From: Opitutia bacterium ISCC 52
GTDB taxonomy: Bacteria > Verrucomicrobiota > Verrucomicrobiia > Opitutales > UBA2995
DNA length: 64,000 nt
Direction: 5' to 3'
Assembly: GCA_014529675.2 (NCBI GenBank)
Contig: CP076040.1
Span: 3,181,894 to 3,245,893, forward strand
Shown here: in pieces, positions 9,036 through 18,319 of the stretch
Position numbering within the stretch: position 1 is the stretch's first letter
Layout: each line of letters opens with the position of its first letter
The notes under the pieces: generated by a model
What the model saw: only the letters and a program-made list of their open reading frames with translations
Databases searched by the model: none
Told to the model about the DNA's origin: nothing
Translations under genes and position numbers: made by a program

Positions 9036-11657
9036 CTACTCTACCGCCACGGTCTTGATCAACTGAGAGTCCACTTTGGAACCGGCGACTGCCGTAAGTA
9101 GTAACTGAGTACCAACCGGAATGTCGGGCAAGCCTGCGACGGGTAGTCTTCCGTTCTTCAGACTACGCGTTCCCAAGATGGGTCGACCATCAGCGTGGCG
9201 AATATGCACGTCAGCATGAGACAGTGTTTTTACTGAAGGAAGTGAAGACTGGGGGAAACGACCCGTCGAAGAAGCAACCCTTGAAAACGGACCACCACCC
9301 CTTACAGCATCGCCGGGAGCATCAATGATGTTGCGAATGTTAACCGTCATCACTGGATCGGCTGGACGTGGGTCAAAGATCGTCTCCAGAAAATTCCAAG
9401 TCTGGGGATCATCAGCTGCAGGAAGTTCCAAATCTGGATTAATGGCCTTGCCGCAATAAAGAGCATGCAAAGTTACTTCGCGACCATCGTAGTCGACCAT
9501 CTCCCGACCAAATCCGTTTTTGAATGCACGACCGCCGTAGTTCCGACCAATCGGCCCACAGGAAGCTTCGATAATGCGGTGTGCTTTATTTTCCACAACG
9601 CTACCCAAATGAATATCGCCATAGACACTGAGCATACCGGGACGGGCTCCCATAACTTCGACAATGCGATCTATACCAGCTGTCACCCAACCAGAGTAAT
9701 CAGCCGCAATACGGTCTTCCTGGCCGAATTTATCTAGCAGCTCGGGATCCATGATGCCTCCTTTGAATATGGGAAACATGCAGTTCACTCCACTCACCAT
9801 GATCAAAGGTGAAGTGTCCGTACGAACCAGTTCCTGGAACCAGCCAAACTGTTCTTCTCCCAGTAAAGTCCTAGTTACATCACGCCGATCGTAGAGCGAT
9901 TTCTTGTGCCCCCACCCTTGTTTGGTCCAAACATTCGTATCCTGAGACGAACGCCAGAGCCTTGACTCAAGAACAACGAGGGAAAAATCACCATTAGGCA
10001 TTTTCCACTGTCGCCAATCCTTCGGGTTCTCCGTACCGATCCAATGCTCCGTTCCCTGAATCAAGTGATGATTAATAGAAAAATTTCGCTGCATATAGAG
10101 CGGGTCCTGCCCCAGGTCATCGTGTTTACGAACCATGATTTGCTCAGGGCCCTTCACATCATCCATACCATAGTCGTGGTCTCCAGGATTGATCACATTC
10201 CAATGCCGCATCATCTGCCAGCGACTGGTGGGATTTGCGATCGAAAGGGTGATCACTTTATACGCATCATCCGTACTTGGTGGAGCCTGAATAAGTTCAA
10301 GATACCACACATCATCTTCCCAATTAAGGACCTGCAATCCGAAGTCTTCAAAATGCTCGTAGGCTCCTTCGATTGGCTGACCATGAATCCAATTTCTTTG
10401 ATAGGTCCCATTCTCAGGCAGAGTCGATCCGTTGTGATGCAGGGCATGACAGCTTAAAGTCGCCAACTTATAGGGAGCCGTAAGCTGAGGCAATCGCCCG
10501 ACATAGTCTTGCCTGCCAAAATAGCCATCTTCCCTGGGAGCCTTCCGAGGGTCCTGAGTAACATCAACTCCATCCTTCCAGATCGTATAATAAAGCTCCT
10601 TTTCTGCTGGATTGGACGGCAAGATCACATCCACCACGGAGGTAAACCGTCGCCATTCATTATCCACAATCGCTGCTTCGCCCGCGACCGGTACTTGTTC
10701 CCAACCTCCACGAGGATTCTCCGTATCGGCGATTCGAATACTCACCTTCTTTCCATCACTACGGAAGAGTGCGATAAACTTTGCGGTCCAGTCTTCACCC
10801 ACTTTCTTTAAACTGTCCCCTAGCGGATAGGCCACATGAAGGTCGTTCACCAACAATGGAGAAGCAGCATTTTCACCTGGATCTATTTCGACCTTGTTTA
10901 CTTCAAAGTCCAGAGCTCCATAGGCCGCAAGTCCGAGATAGCCATCCGTATACATGGCACGATTCACTCCCTCCTTGGTAATTTCATAAGATCGTCCATC
11001 ATGCTCTAAGGTGGCGGTGAGGTCAGAGGTTTCACGATCGTCTCCGTGAACCTTAACAGTAAGAAGCAGCTCATCGCCTTCATTGAAAATGGGCGTGCCT
11101 ACTTCTTGAGTTCCTTCCAAGGGACGTTCCTTTTGTCCGTGCTCAGTTAATTTGTATGCACCGTCCTTTTCCCAGATCGCCATCCAGGAAGAAGCGCCCT
11201 TGGGAGCTCCTCGATACTCACGCGACTCAAACAATGATTCTCCTCCAAAAGCCAGTCCAAAGTAGCCCCCCTTTTCACCACGTCCTTCTGGGTTGATTTC
11301 ACGAAGGGTAATGGCGGCTCGAATGGAATAATTCCCGGTCAGACTCCAATCTCTTCGCCAGATCATCCCCATAGGCAAATCCGGCAACCCACTCTCCATT
11401 CGATTCTCGATCTCCTTACCACCATGAGACCAATGCCAGGGATAGTTGGTGATGGGGTTTCTATTTCCAAGGTTCTTCAAACGGCGCCGCAATGACTGAT
11501 CTTCCAATTTCCAATAGCCAGGGCTCAGCGTCTCCCAACCATGCCCATGATAACGTGAATCTTCACGATCGAAGTCATCAACGGTCTGCCAATCGGCATG
11601 GGCATGCACGAAACATACAAGAGAAATTATGACAGTCAGAAAGCGGAAGTGGCTCAT
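9036..11657 (-). CDS. secreted PhoD-like metallophosphoesterase
   Basis: The 873-residue protein starts with a signal peptide (hydrophobic core about 5-20, ending HAHA-D). An N-terminal half (about 25-270) looks like a laminin-G/concanavalin-like beta-sandwich (GGYFGLAFGG, DGYLGLAAYG). The second half resembles the PhoD alkaline phosphatase family: GDHDYGMDD at about 491-499, a SGVNCMF segment, and YGDIHLGS near 679 with the expected metal-binding His. PhoD enzymes are Ca/Fe-dependent phosphodiesterases or monoesterases acting outside the membrane. The canonical first metal motif is not obvious, so activity is uncertain. It is divergent from the Gfo/Idh/MocA gene, with 120 bases between the starts. 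Confidence 0.7.
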   Translation of the reverse strand: MSHFRFLTVIISLVCFVHAHADWQTVDDFDREDSRYHGHGWETLSPGYWKLEDQSLRRRLKNLGNRNPITNYPWHWSHGGKEIENRMESGLPDLPMGMIWRRDWSLTGNYSIRAAITLREINPEGRGEKGGYFGLAFGGESLFESREYRGAPKGASSWMAIWEKDGAYKLTEHGQKERPLEGTQEVGTPIFNEGDELLLTVKVHGDDRETSDLTATLEHDGRSYEITKEGVNRAMYTDGYLGLAAYGALDFEVNKVEIDPGENAASPLLVNDLHVAYPLGDSLKKVGEDWTAKFIALFRSDGKKVSIRIADTENPRGGWEQVPVAGEAAIVDNEWRRFTSVVDVILPSNPAEKELYYTIWKDGVDVTQDPRKAPREDGYFGRQDYVGRLPQLTAPYKLATLSCHALHHNGSTLPENGTYQRNWIHGQPIEGAYEHFEDFGLQVLNWEDDVWYLELIQAPPSTDDAYKVITLSIANPTSRWQMMRHWNVINPGDHDYGMDDVKGPEQIMVRKHDDLGQDPLYMQRNFSINHHLIQGTEHWIGTENPKDWRQWKMPNGDFSLVVLESRLWRSSQDTNVWTKQGWGHKKSLYDRRDVTRTLLGEEQFGWFQELVRTDTSPLIMVSGVNCMFPIFKGGIMDPELLDKFGQEDRIAADYSGWVTAGIDRIVEVMGARPGMLSVYGDIHLGSVVENKAHRIIEASCGPIGRNYGGRAFKNGFGREMVDYDGREVTLHALYCGKAINPDLELPAADDPQTWNFLETIFDPRPADPVMTVNIRNIIDAPGDAVRGGGPFSRVASSTGRFPQSSLPSVKTLSHADVHIRHADGRPILGTRSLKNGRLPVAGLPDIPVGTQLLLTAVAGSKVDSQLIKTVAVE

Positions 11658-11777
11658 AGTAAATCCAAGTTAGGGTACACTTTTTGTAGAGATAAAAAGC
11701 CAACCATAAGCGTTCTTCAGAGCTCGACCATACTTTTCCTAGATACCTGGCTTAAAATACTTGAAAGGCGCTGGTTC

Positions 11778-13112
11778 ATGGGTTACACTATTTATGTGTC
11801 TAATCTTATACCTCGTAACTCTCTTAGCCGTCGTAAATTTGTGGAAGTCAGTGGGAAAGCCGCTGCTGCTGCAGCTCTCACATCCGTTGCCTTTCCCAGC
11901 CTGTCCTTAGGAGTCGATCCGGGAAGCAACCCAGTCAAAGTTGGCCACATCGGCCTCGGTGTTCGCGGTGGTCGCCTTCTTCAATATACTTCCTCCATTC
12001 CAGCAGCAAAAGTAGTAGCCGTCTGCGATGTTTATAAACCTCATCTACAAAAAGGGTTTAATGGAGCCAACAACGAGAATGTGAAGACTTATCACGACTA
12101 TAGAGACCTTCTGGATGATCCCACAATTGAAGCCGTGGTCATAGCCTGCCCCGATCACTGGCACGAAAAGATGCTGATCGATGCCATGAAAGCAGGCAAG
12201 GATGTCTATTGCGAGAAGGGTTGGACTACTTCTGTTTCTGCAGCAAAGCGCATGCGCGCCGCGGTCAAGAAATACGACCGAGTCATGCAGCTCGGTCACC
12301 AGGGTCGTCAACACGCGGCTGCCGACGTAGCCAAGAAAATGATCGATGATGGAGCACTCGGTGACGTGACACTCATCAAAATCGGCCGCTACTTTAACGG
12401 TACGTCCGATCGACCACCCTGGCGCTGGTATGGAGCTTATTCCAACTACAATAAGCCCGATCCAAAAGACGTCATCAGAGACCTCGATTGGAAACGCTGG
12501 CTGGGCTCCTCCAAACGGATCGATTTTAATGAACGGCATTTCTGGCATTGGCGCTGTTACTGGGAGTATGGCACCGGTCAAGCAGGCGACCTCCTTTCAC
12601 ACGAAACGGATTTTATCCAATCCATTACCAATCATGGTATACCCAGCAGCTGCAACTGCTCAGGATTAAACGCATTCTGGAAGGATGATCGTGAAGTTCC
12701 AGACACCTGGATGAGCACATATCAATGGGAGGATAAAAACTGTACCATGCAATTTGAAGGTATCCAAAATTCCAAACGTCTTCAGCCTCCAGAATTTGTC
12801 GGTCGGGACGCACGCATGATTTTTAATGATATCGGGCAGGCTGCATCCCGATTCGAGGTTTACGCCGATGGACGAGCCTATGTCCCCTCTCAATACCCAC
12901 AACCCGAACCAACCTTTAAGTTTGCCGCTGGACGAGAGCATAGGAAACCCAGCCATATGGAAAATTTTCTAACTTGTGTACGATCGCGCGAAAAGACTTG
13001 GTGCAATGAGGACGAAGCTTTCATAGAAGCGGTCACACTTCTTATGTCGGTTGAATCCTATAAAAAGAAGCGGCAAGTTCGTTGGGACAAACGTCGGGAG
13101 AGGATTGTTTAA
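11778..13112 (+). CDS. Tat-exported Gfo/Idh/MocA-family oxidoreductase
   Basis: This is an NAD(P)-dependent sugar or cyclitol dehydrogenase-type protein. From the ATG at 11778 it has 444 residues. The N-terminus carries a twin-arginine signal (LSRRKFVEV followed by an Ala-rich stretch), typical of periplasmic members in Planctomycetes and Verrucomicrobia. The Rossmann motif GLGVRGGRLL follows, then VVIACPDHWHEKM and CEKGWTT, in which the usual EKP motif is EKG as in related secreted members. Longer in-frame upstream sequence to 11598 has no signal and overlaps the neighbouring gene, so the 11778 start is chosen. Substrate is unknown; the sulfatase-rich context suggests carbohydrate catabolism. 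Confidence 0.85.
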   Translation: MGYTIYVSNLIPRNSLSRRKFVEVSGKAAAAAALTSVAFPSLSLGVDPGSNPVKVGHIGLGVRGGRLLQYTSSIPAAKVVAVCDVYKPHLQKGFNGANNENVKTYHDYRDLLDDPTIEAVVIACPDHWHEKMLIDAMKAGKDVYCEKGWTTSVSAAKRMRAAVKKYDRVMQLGHQGRQHAAADVAKKMIDDGALGDVTLIKIGRYFNGTSDRPPWRWYGAYSNYNKPDPKDVIRDLDWKRWLGSSKRIDFNERHFWHWRCYWEYGTGQAGDLLSHETDFIQSITNHGIPSSCNCSGLNAFWKDDREVPDTWMSTYQWEDKNCTMQFEGIQNSKRLQPPEFVGRDARMIFNDIGQAASRFEVYADGRAYVPSQYPQPEPTFKFAAGREHRKPSHMENFLTCVRSREKTWCNEDEAFIEAVTLLMSVESYKKKRQVRWDKRRERIV

Positions 13113-13147
13113 AAATACTCCTCATTCCTCAAATAACTGAAAAATAA

Positions 13148-13962
13148 ATGGATAACTTTTTCTTTTTTATTCATGTGCCCAAAGCGGCCGGTATCACGTT
13201 CAGCGCAATTATGAAGCGCAACTTCCGACGTCAGCATAAAGACTTTCCAGGGCACTTATACGAGGACTCCATTTCAGCAGAAACTATTCCTTCGCTTTAA
13301 AGCAAGGAAGCGGATTACGAGCCGCATCGAGTCACCGGTTTACTGCTGATCTGCCCTACGACTTAGAGAACCTAAACATCGTCGGAATCTCCTTTCTTCG
13401 AAATCCGGTAGATCGGTTTATTTCTAACTATTATTGCGTAAAAAAATTACCGATCAAAAATAAGATTACCACCAGCCAATCACTCGAGCAATTTGTCGCC
13501 TTAATAGAAGCGAACCCAAACACCTATAATGATCAAAATCTTCAAAGCAAAACACTCAAACTCTCCTATGATTCGTTGGCTGAGAAGTTGCAAACGGGAC
13601 AGCTTCATCTCTTTCCTGTGGATAAGTACGACCATTCGTTGATGGTACTAAAGAAACGGTACCCACTTGATTTCCGTGATGTCTCCTATAAGCGACGAAA
13701 CGTCAATAAATCGAAGCCAGACACTACCCCAGAAGTTCTAAGAGCCAGAATCGCAAACTTAGAAAACATAGACCTAAAACTTTACGAACTTTCAAAGGAG
13801 TATTTGGACACCTCTCTCAAAAACGACTTCCAAGAAGGAGAAATCGAAACCTACCTTAAACCACATCGCAGAAATTGCAAAATCCGGGCCCTATTCCTGG
13901 ACTTCTGTGTCACCTTCAGTGAAAAAGTCCACTTACGTATTCGATCCATCACACTACCCTGA
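13148..13962 (+). pseudogene. sulfotransferase family protein, frameshifted
   Basis: Sulfotransferases move sulfate from PAPS to an acceptor such as a glycan. The first 50 codons from ATG 13148 give IHVPKAAGITFS, the PAPS 5'-phosphosulfate loop, and then stop at 13298-13300. A second frame, open across the break and running to 13962, gives LNIVGISFLRNPVDRFISNYY, which holds the 3'-phosphate-binding Arg and Ser, and a normal C-terminal region. One net single-base shift near 13260-13300 explains both halves. The gene lies 11 bases before a sulfatase gene. Without the shift the protein would be about 270 residues, normal for the Sulfotransfer_2 type. Confidence 0.75.
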
Positions 13963-13972
13963 TCCCAGTTAT

Positions 13973-15433
13973 ATGCCACCAACCACTCGGTCCATTATAA
14001 GATTAGCTTTTGCTCTTCTTACATTCATCTCCCTAATCCAGAAAACCGCCGACGCAGAGAGACCCAACATCATTGTCATCATCTGCGATGACCTCGGTTA
14101 TGGGGACCTGGCCAGCTACGGTCATCCTTACATCAAGACACCCAACCTCGACAAAATGGCGGCGGACGGAATCCGGTTTACGGACTTCTACTCTACCGCA
14201 CCGGTGTGCTCGCCTTCGAGAGTAGGACTCATGACTGGTAGAAGCCCCAACCGGGCGGGCGTGTTTGATTGGATTCCAGAAGGCCGTGCAGTTAGGCCAG
14301 ATGCAAGAGAACAGGTACACATGCGCAATTCGGAAATCACGATTCCGAAGCTGCTAAAGGAAGCAGGCTATGCAACTGCCATGGCAGGCAAGTGGCACTG
14401 CAACTCCCTTTTCAATTCACCCGAACAACCACAACCTGGAGATGCCGGCTTCGACCATTGGCTGGCCACACAGAATAATGCAGCGCCCTCACATGCCAAC
14501 CCGACAAACTTCGTGCGCAACGGGGAACCAGTTGGCCCCATGGAAGGATACAGCTGTCAGTTGGTGGCTGACGAAGGAATTGAGTGGATTAGCAATCATC
14601 ACAGAACAGATCCCGACCACCCGTTCTTTTTCTATATGGCGTTCCATGAACCCCATGAACCGATTGCATCCCCCGAGGAACTAACAGGCACATATCGAAA
14701 GGTGGCAGTATCAGAAAAAGAGGCTACCTACTTTGCAAACGTCGAAAACGTGGACCGCGCCGTGGGCAAATTACTGACTTCACTGAAAGATCTATCGATC
14801 GATAAAAACACCTTGGTCATCTTCACATCTGACAATGGTCCTGAGACCTTGAACCGATATCCCAATGCCAGCTATTCTTGGGGTCGACCAGATCCATTAC
14901 GCGGAATGAAACTCTGGACCACGGAAGCAGGCTTTCGCGTGGCAGGAATCATGCGCTGGCCCGCAAGAATCAAAAGCAACCAAACAGTCGAACATCCTGT
15001 GTCGGCTCTCGATTTCCTACCCACCTTCTGCGAATTAGCCGAGGCCGACATACCAGAAGACTTGGAACTCGATGGAGCGAGTTTTCTACCAGCGCTGGAT
15101 AACCGTCCTATCAAGAGAGATAAGCCGTTAATCTGGGCCTACTACAACGCCATCAATGAGCACCGGGTCGCAATGCGAAGTGATCAATGGAAAGTCTTGG
15201 CCAAAATGAATCTTCCCAAGCTCCAGAATGTTCACACTGGAAATATAGACGAAGTGAGAGCGGCCCAGTTGAGCGATATACAAATTTACAATATCGAGGA
15301 TGACATAGGAGAAGTTTCAAACTTGTCGGACGAGCACCAGCAGCTGAAAGAAGAGCTCACCAACAAACTGACGAAAGCCTACAATGATCTTGTAGCAGGC
15401 TCCCACGTCTGGGAACCGGTTCAATTGCCTTAG
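13973..15433 (+). CDS. secreted sulfatase (formylglycine, CSPSR type)
   Basis: Sulfatases of the S1 family hydrolyse sulfate esters using a formylglycine made from Cys in C-x-P-S/T-R. This 486-residue product, from ATG 13973, has a signal peptide (LAFALLTFISL, cleavage near TADA-E), the metal-binding CDDLGYGDL (Asp39-Asp40), the modified cysteine in APVCSPSR (Cys79), MAGKWHC with Lys and His, and FTSDNGPE with the C-terminal Asp-Asn metal pair. All core residues are present. An in-frame extension to 13907 overlaps the sulfotransferase relic and lacks a signal, so the later start is preferred. The substrate is unknown; it is likely a sulfated polysaccharide or its fragments. Confidence 0.92.
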   Translation: MPPTTRSIIRLAFALLTFISLIQKTADAERPNIIVIICDDLGYGDLASYGHPYIKTPNLDKMAADGIRFTDFYSTAPVCSPSRVGLMTGRSPNRAGVFDWIPEGRAVRPDAREQVHMRNSEITIPKLLKEAGYATAMAGKWHCNSLFNSPEQPQPGDAGFDHWLATQNNAAPSHANPTNFVRNGEPVGPMEGYSCQLVADEGIEWISNHHRTDPDHPFFFYMAFHEPHEPIASPEELTGTYRKVAVSEKEATYFANVENVDRAVGKLLTSLKDLSIDKNTLVIFTSDNGPETLNRYPNASYSWGRPDPLRGMKLWTTEAGFRVAGIMRWPARIKSNQTVEHPVSALDFLPTFCELAEADIPEDLELDGASFLPALDNRPIKRDKPLIWAYYNAINEHRVAMRSDQWKVLAKMNLPKLQNVHTGNIDEVRAAQLSDIQIYNIEDDIGEVSNLSDEHQQLKEELTNKLTKAYNDLVAGSHVWEPVQLP

Positions 15434-15563
15434 GCATCCCTATCTTCACTTCCCTCACCCACTGCTGGTGGTTTCCCAATAGGTTTTCTTCCGGGCTTTC
15501 ACATCGACTTCAACAGTTGATTGTACGCCTTAATGGAGGGCTGCCTAACCACCATCATAAAAA

Positions 15564-15588
15564 AAAGCGCTCCACAAGGGAGCGCTTT
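15564..15588. terminator. bidirectional rho-independent terminator
   Basis: AAAGCGCTCC (15564-15573) pairs with GGAGCGCTTT (15579-15588) around the loop ACAAG. The upstream A-tract serves the minus strand and the sequence sits between the convergent sulfatase and peroxiredoxin genes. The rest of the gap 15434-15671 shows nothing else. Confidence 0.8.
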
Positions 15589-15671
15589 GAAAATCATTTG
15601 CACAGTTACAAGGAGCCCATAAATTCGAAGAACTTATTACCTCCTCAGGCCCATCCGCTCAGCACCTCAAA

Positions 15672-16235
15672 TTAGCCGAGCTTCTTGAGTTGGGCTATGA
15701 CCGTAGAGGTATCCTCAGTGGCTTTCACTTTGTCGTTCTTGTAAACGACTTTGCCATCTTTGCTTATGATGAATGTCCAACGCATGGTGGTGAGCCCACG
15801 GGTAAGCACATGGGTAATGCCTTCCAACTGACGCTCGATTGAGCCTCCACCTTTTGTATCTACACCAAAAAGCTCAGCAATACTTCCGTCTGCATCGGAA
15901 AGAAGCGGGAAGTTCAAATCATTCGCTTGCTTGAAAAGCTTTAGGTTATTTACGGAGTCTCCGCTCACGCCGACTACAACCGCATCCACATCATTGAGGG
16001 CGGAAGATTGATCGCGGTAAGCACAAGCTTGCTTGGTACAGCCACCGGTCATGGCAGCAGGATAAAAATAGACGACAATGTTCTTTTTACCGATGTGTTC
16101 AGAAAGCTGCCAAAGATCTCCGGAATCTGCGTTTGCAATAAAGGGATCTACATTGGATCCCACCTCTAAACCAGCTGAAGCGGTCAATCCGCTGATGAGA
16201 AAGAGAAGTGACAATAAACTTAGGATACGTTTCAT
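15672..16235 (-). CDS. exported thioredoxin-dependent peroxiredoxin (PrxQ/BCP type)
   Basis: PrxQ/BCP enzymes reduce peroxides with thiols. The 187-residue protein has a signal peptide (about 1-21, ending TASAG), so it acts in the periplasm. The peroxidatic Cys66 lies in TGGCTKQACAYRD and a resolving Cys71 is five residues later, the C-x4-C arrangement of BCP-type enzymes. VVYFYPAAMTGG and ISKDGKVVYK fit the thioredoxin fold. The usual TPGCT reads TGGCT, so the Pro before the active site is replaced by Gly. It is convergent with the sulfatase gene and shares its terminator. Confidence 0.88.
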   Translation of the reverse strand: MKRILSLLSLLFLISGLTASAGLEVGSNVDPFIANADSGDLWQLSEHIGKKNIVVYFYPAAMTGGCTKQACAYRDQSSALNDVDAVVVGVSGDSVNNLKLFKQANDLNFPLLSDADGSIAELFGVDTKGGGSIERQLEGITHVLTRGLTTMRWTFIISKDGKVVYKNDKVKATEDTSTVIAQLKKLG

Positions 16236-16380
16236 GAGTGATATATCTATATTCTTAACATTAGGGTCAATGGATTTAGATCCACTGATTCTCAGATTAT
16301 TCCCCCATTGAACTCAGAAATTGCACTGGATATTGACCCAGCTCATTGTTTATCCCCTTAAAAGCCAGTATCATAGCCTC

Positions 16381-16969
16381 ATGTTTTTGAGAATTTTCAG
16401 CGTCATGCTTCTCGGATTATCCCCCTTTCTCTCGGGTGAGGAGAAGGAAGATCCAGGGTTGGTTGTATTCCGCGAACGCTGTATGGCCTGCCACATAACA
16501 ACGGGCATGGGTATTCGCGAAATGAACGCCCCTTCAATCGCGGGACTCCCCAGGTGGTACGTAGCAGATCAATTACGAAAATTCAGGCGAGACCAACGCG
16601 GTTTTCACGAAGACGACTTATCTGGTCACCTGATGCAGGTAAACGCGGTGGCCTTAGACGAACGGTCCATTTATTGAAAATCTCGAAGGAAACCAAGCGC
16701 GCAATACGGCGGGCATAGAGCTAAGCAGCCAGGCGGAGAAATCCTATCTACAAAACTGCGCCAGTTGCCATGGAGAATCCGCAGAGGGCAATCGATCCCT
16801 TCGCATTCCAACTCTGACCAGACAGCAGGATTAGTACTTATTAAAGCAAATGGCCAACTTCTCTGAGGAGAAACGGGTGCACCACGAAGAGAAGCAGGAA
16901 GCATTGAACGAGGAGGACTTGAAAGCCATCATTGCATGGATAAGCGAGCTGCCAAGCTCTGAAGAATAG
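16381..16969 (+). pseudogene. diheme cytochrome c (c4-like), broken
   Basis: The product begins with a signal peptide from ATG 16381 and a first heme motif CMACH, followed by APSIAGLPRWYVADQLRKF, typical of cytochrome c4-type subunits. A one-base shift near 16665-16675 moves the frame. The second half then gives NCASCHGE, the second heme site, but has an in-frame TAG at the position of a conserved aromatic residue (QQD-stop-YLLKQM), before ending at 16967-16969 with LKAIIAWISELP. One frameshift and one nonsense codon mark a dead electron-transfer protein for the periplasm. No partner dehydrogenase is adjacent except a fragment near 23.1 kb. Confidence 0.85.
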
Positions 16970-17020
16970 CTCCCCAGATCTCATCCACAGGTAACAGACT
17001 TGATAAGTCAGCTTCTTGGC

Positions 17021-17034
17021 ATTTACTGTTAAAC
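17021..17034. promoter_or_regulatory. candidate LacI-family operator before the regulator gene
   Basis: ATTTACTGTTAAAC ends three bases before the regulator ATG. Thirteen of its 14 bases equal the perfect inverted repeat GTTTA-CTGT-TAAAC at 18147-18160 in front of the TonB receptor gene. This suggests autoregulation. Confidence 0.6.
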
Positions 17035-17037
17035 CTA

Positions 17038-18072
17038 ATGAGGAAAGTTACACTACGCGATATTGCCCAAAAGTCAGGCGTATCGGTCACTTCGGTATCA
17101 CTCGCTATGCGAGGCAGCAGACGCGTCAGCCCGGATAAGACGAAAGAGATTCAAGAACTTGCCGAAGAGATGGGCTATGTACGCGACCCCATGATGAGTG
17201 CGCTTTGTTCCTACCGTGACTCCACTCGACCACGAAACAAAAACGCTAATATCAATTTCATGCAATTTGGATCCTCCTCTCCTGCAATGGAAGAGGCAGG
17301 CAAAGTGGCGAGCGATTTCTGGCGAGGGGCCCTTTATCAGACTCAACAACTAGGCTACAGCTTGAACACCATTTGGGCCGGTGATCCATCGCTCAATCCT
17401 GAACGACTGAAAAACATTTTAAATTCACGCGGAGTATCCGGACTCATCGTTTATGAAGCCAACTGCCCGGTCTCAAAATTTGAATCTATACTGAATAACT
17501 TTTCTTCCGTCTGGCTGGGTGACGGTCCCAAAGGTGCCAGCTTACACAGTGTGCGCTTGAATAGATTTTCATCGATGAACCTGGTCTGGAATCACTTGAG
17601 TCAACTGGGGTATAGAAACGGTGGGTTGATTATGGCGGACCATAGCCTGGATCAAAATTATGGAGAATGGGAAGCTGGCCATAATCACTTCCAACGTAAA
17701 TTCGTAGGACAACCTAATTTCATCCCTCCCCTCACCTTTGAATCGAAAGATCGCTGCGATAAAGCAGAGCTCAAATGCTGGGTAGATAGGTGGAAGCCTC
17801 AGGTGGTCATATCTACCTTTCGTGCTATTTACCCTATGCTTATTGAACTGGGTTATTCCATCCCCCACGATCTGGGTTACGTCTCACTATCAACCAAGGA
17901 AGGAAGTGATATTTCGGGCATTGACCAGCAGACCGAATCTATTTCTCAAACAGGCGTGCGCTTATTGGACCAACTTATTTGCAATCGCGAGCTGGGAATC
18001 CCCCATCATCAACAGATTATTGAGACCAACGGAGCCTGGACAGAGGGAAACACTTTGACTGCTCAAAGTTAG
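17038..18072 (+). CDS. LacI-family transcriptional regulator
   Basis: LacI-type repressors bind palindromic operators and release them on binding a sugar or related ligand. The 344-residue protein opens with the classic helix-turn-helix TLRDIAQKSGVSVTSVSLAM (residues 4-23), then SRRVSPDKTKEIQELAEEMGY, the hinge side of the domain. The rest is a periplasmic-binding-protein-like core, less conserved than in sugar repressors, with a YVSLSTKEGSDISGIDQQ segment where the ligand-binding fold normally ends. It lies immediately upstream of, and in the same direction as, a TonB receptor gene, and the same operator-like palindrome occurs before both. The ligand is unknown. Confidence 0.9.
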   Translation: MRKVTLRDIAQKSGVSVTSVSLAMRGSRRVSPDKTKEIQELAEEMGYVRDPMMSALCSYRDSTRPRNKNANINFMQFGSSSPAMEEAGKVASDFWRGALYQTQQLGYSLNTIWAGDPSLNPERLKNILNSRGVSGLIVYEANCPVSKFESILNNFSSVWLGDGPKGASLHSVRLNRFSSMNLVWNHLSQLGYRNGGLIMADHSLDQNYGEWEAGHNHFQRKFVGQPNFIPPLTFESKDRCDKAELKCWVDRWKPQVVISTFRAIYPMLIELGYSIPHDLGYVSLSTKEGSDISGIDQQTESISQTGVRLLDQLICNRELGIPHHQQIIETNGAWTEGNTLTAQS

Positions 18073-18144
18073 CACTGTGTTTTTGCGTAATAAAATCACC
18101 AAGAGCCTCCCGAAGCATACCCGAATTCCCCTAGTAAACATAGT

Positions 18145-18164
18145 GAGTTTACTGTTAAACTTAC
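18145..18164. promoter_or_regulatory. candidate LacI-family operator before the TonB receptor gene
   Basis: TGAGTTTACTGTTAAACTTA is a 20-base near-perfect inverted repeat; the inner 14 bases are perfect. It lies 155 bases before the receptor start. Nearby GTAAAC (18134-18139) and GTTTAC (18147-18152) give a second, overlapping inverted pair. The rest of the 247-base gap (18073-18319) has no gene. Confidence 0.65.
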
Positions 18165-18319
18165 AAGGGTGTTTAAAACAGTGCTCATAACTGTAGAGTT
18201 TAGACACTCTCGACCCCATTGTACCCCAATTCATTACCCTTTTTACTCCCAACAAGATACTCTATCATTCCCACTAAGGCCGCAGCATCGGCCTGTTTGT
18301 GAACCTAAAACACTATCAT

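Noticed and set aside
13260-13300. Programmed frameshift in the sulfotransferase.
   Set aside because: There is no slippery heptamer followed by a structure, and the family is not known for frameshifting. A simple indel is more likely.
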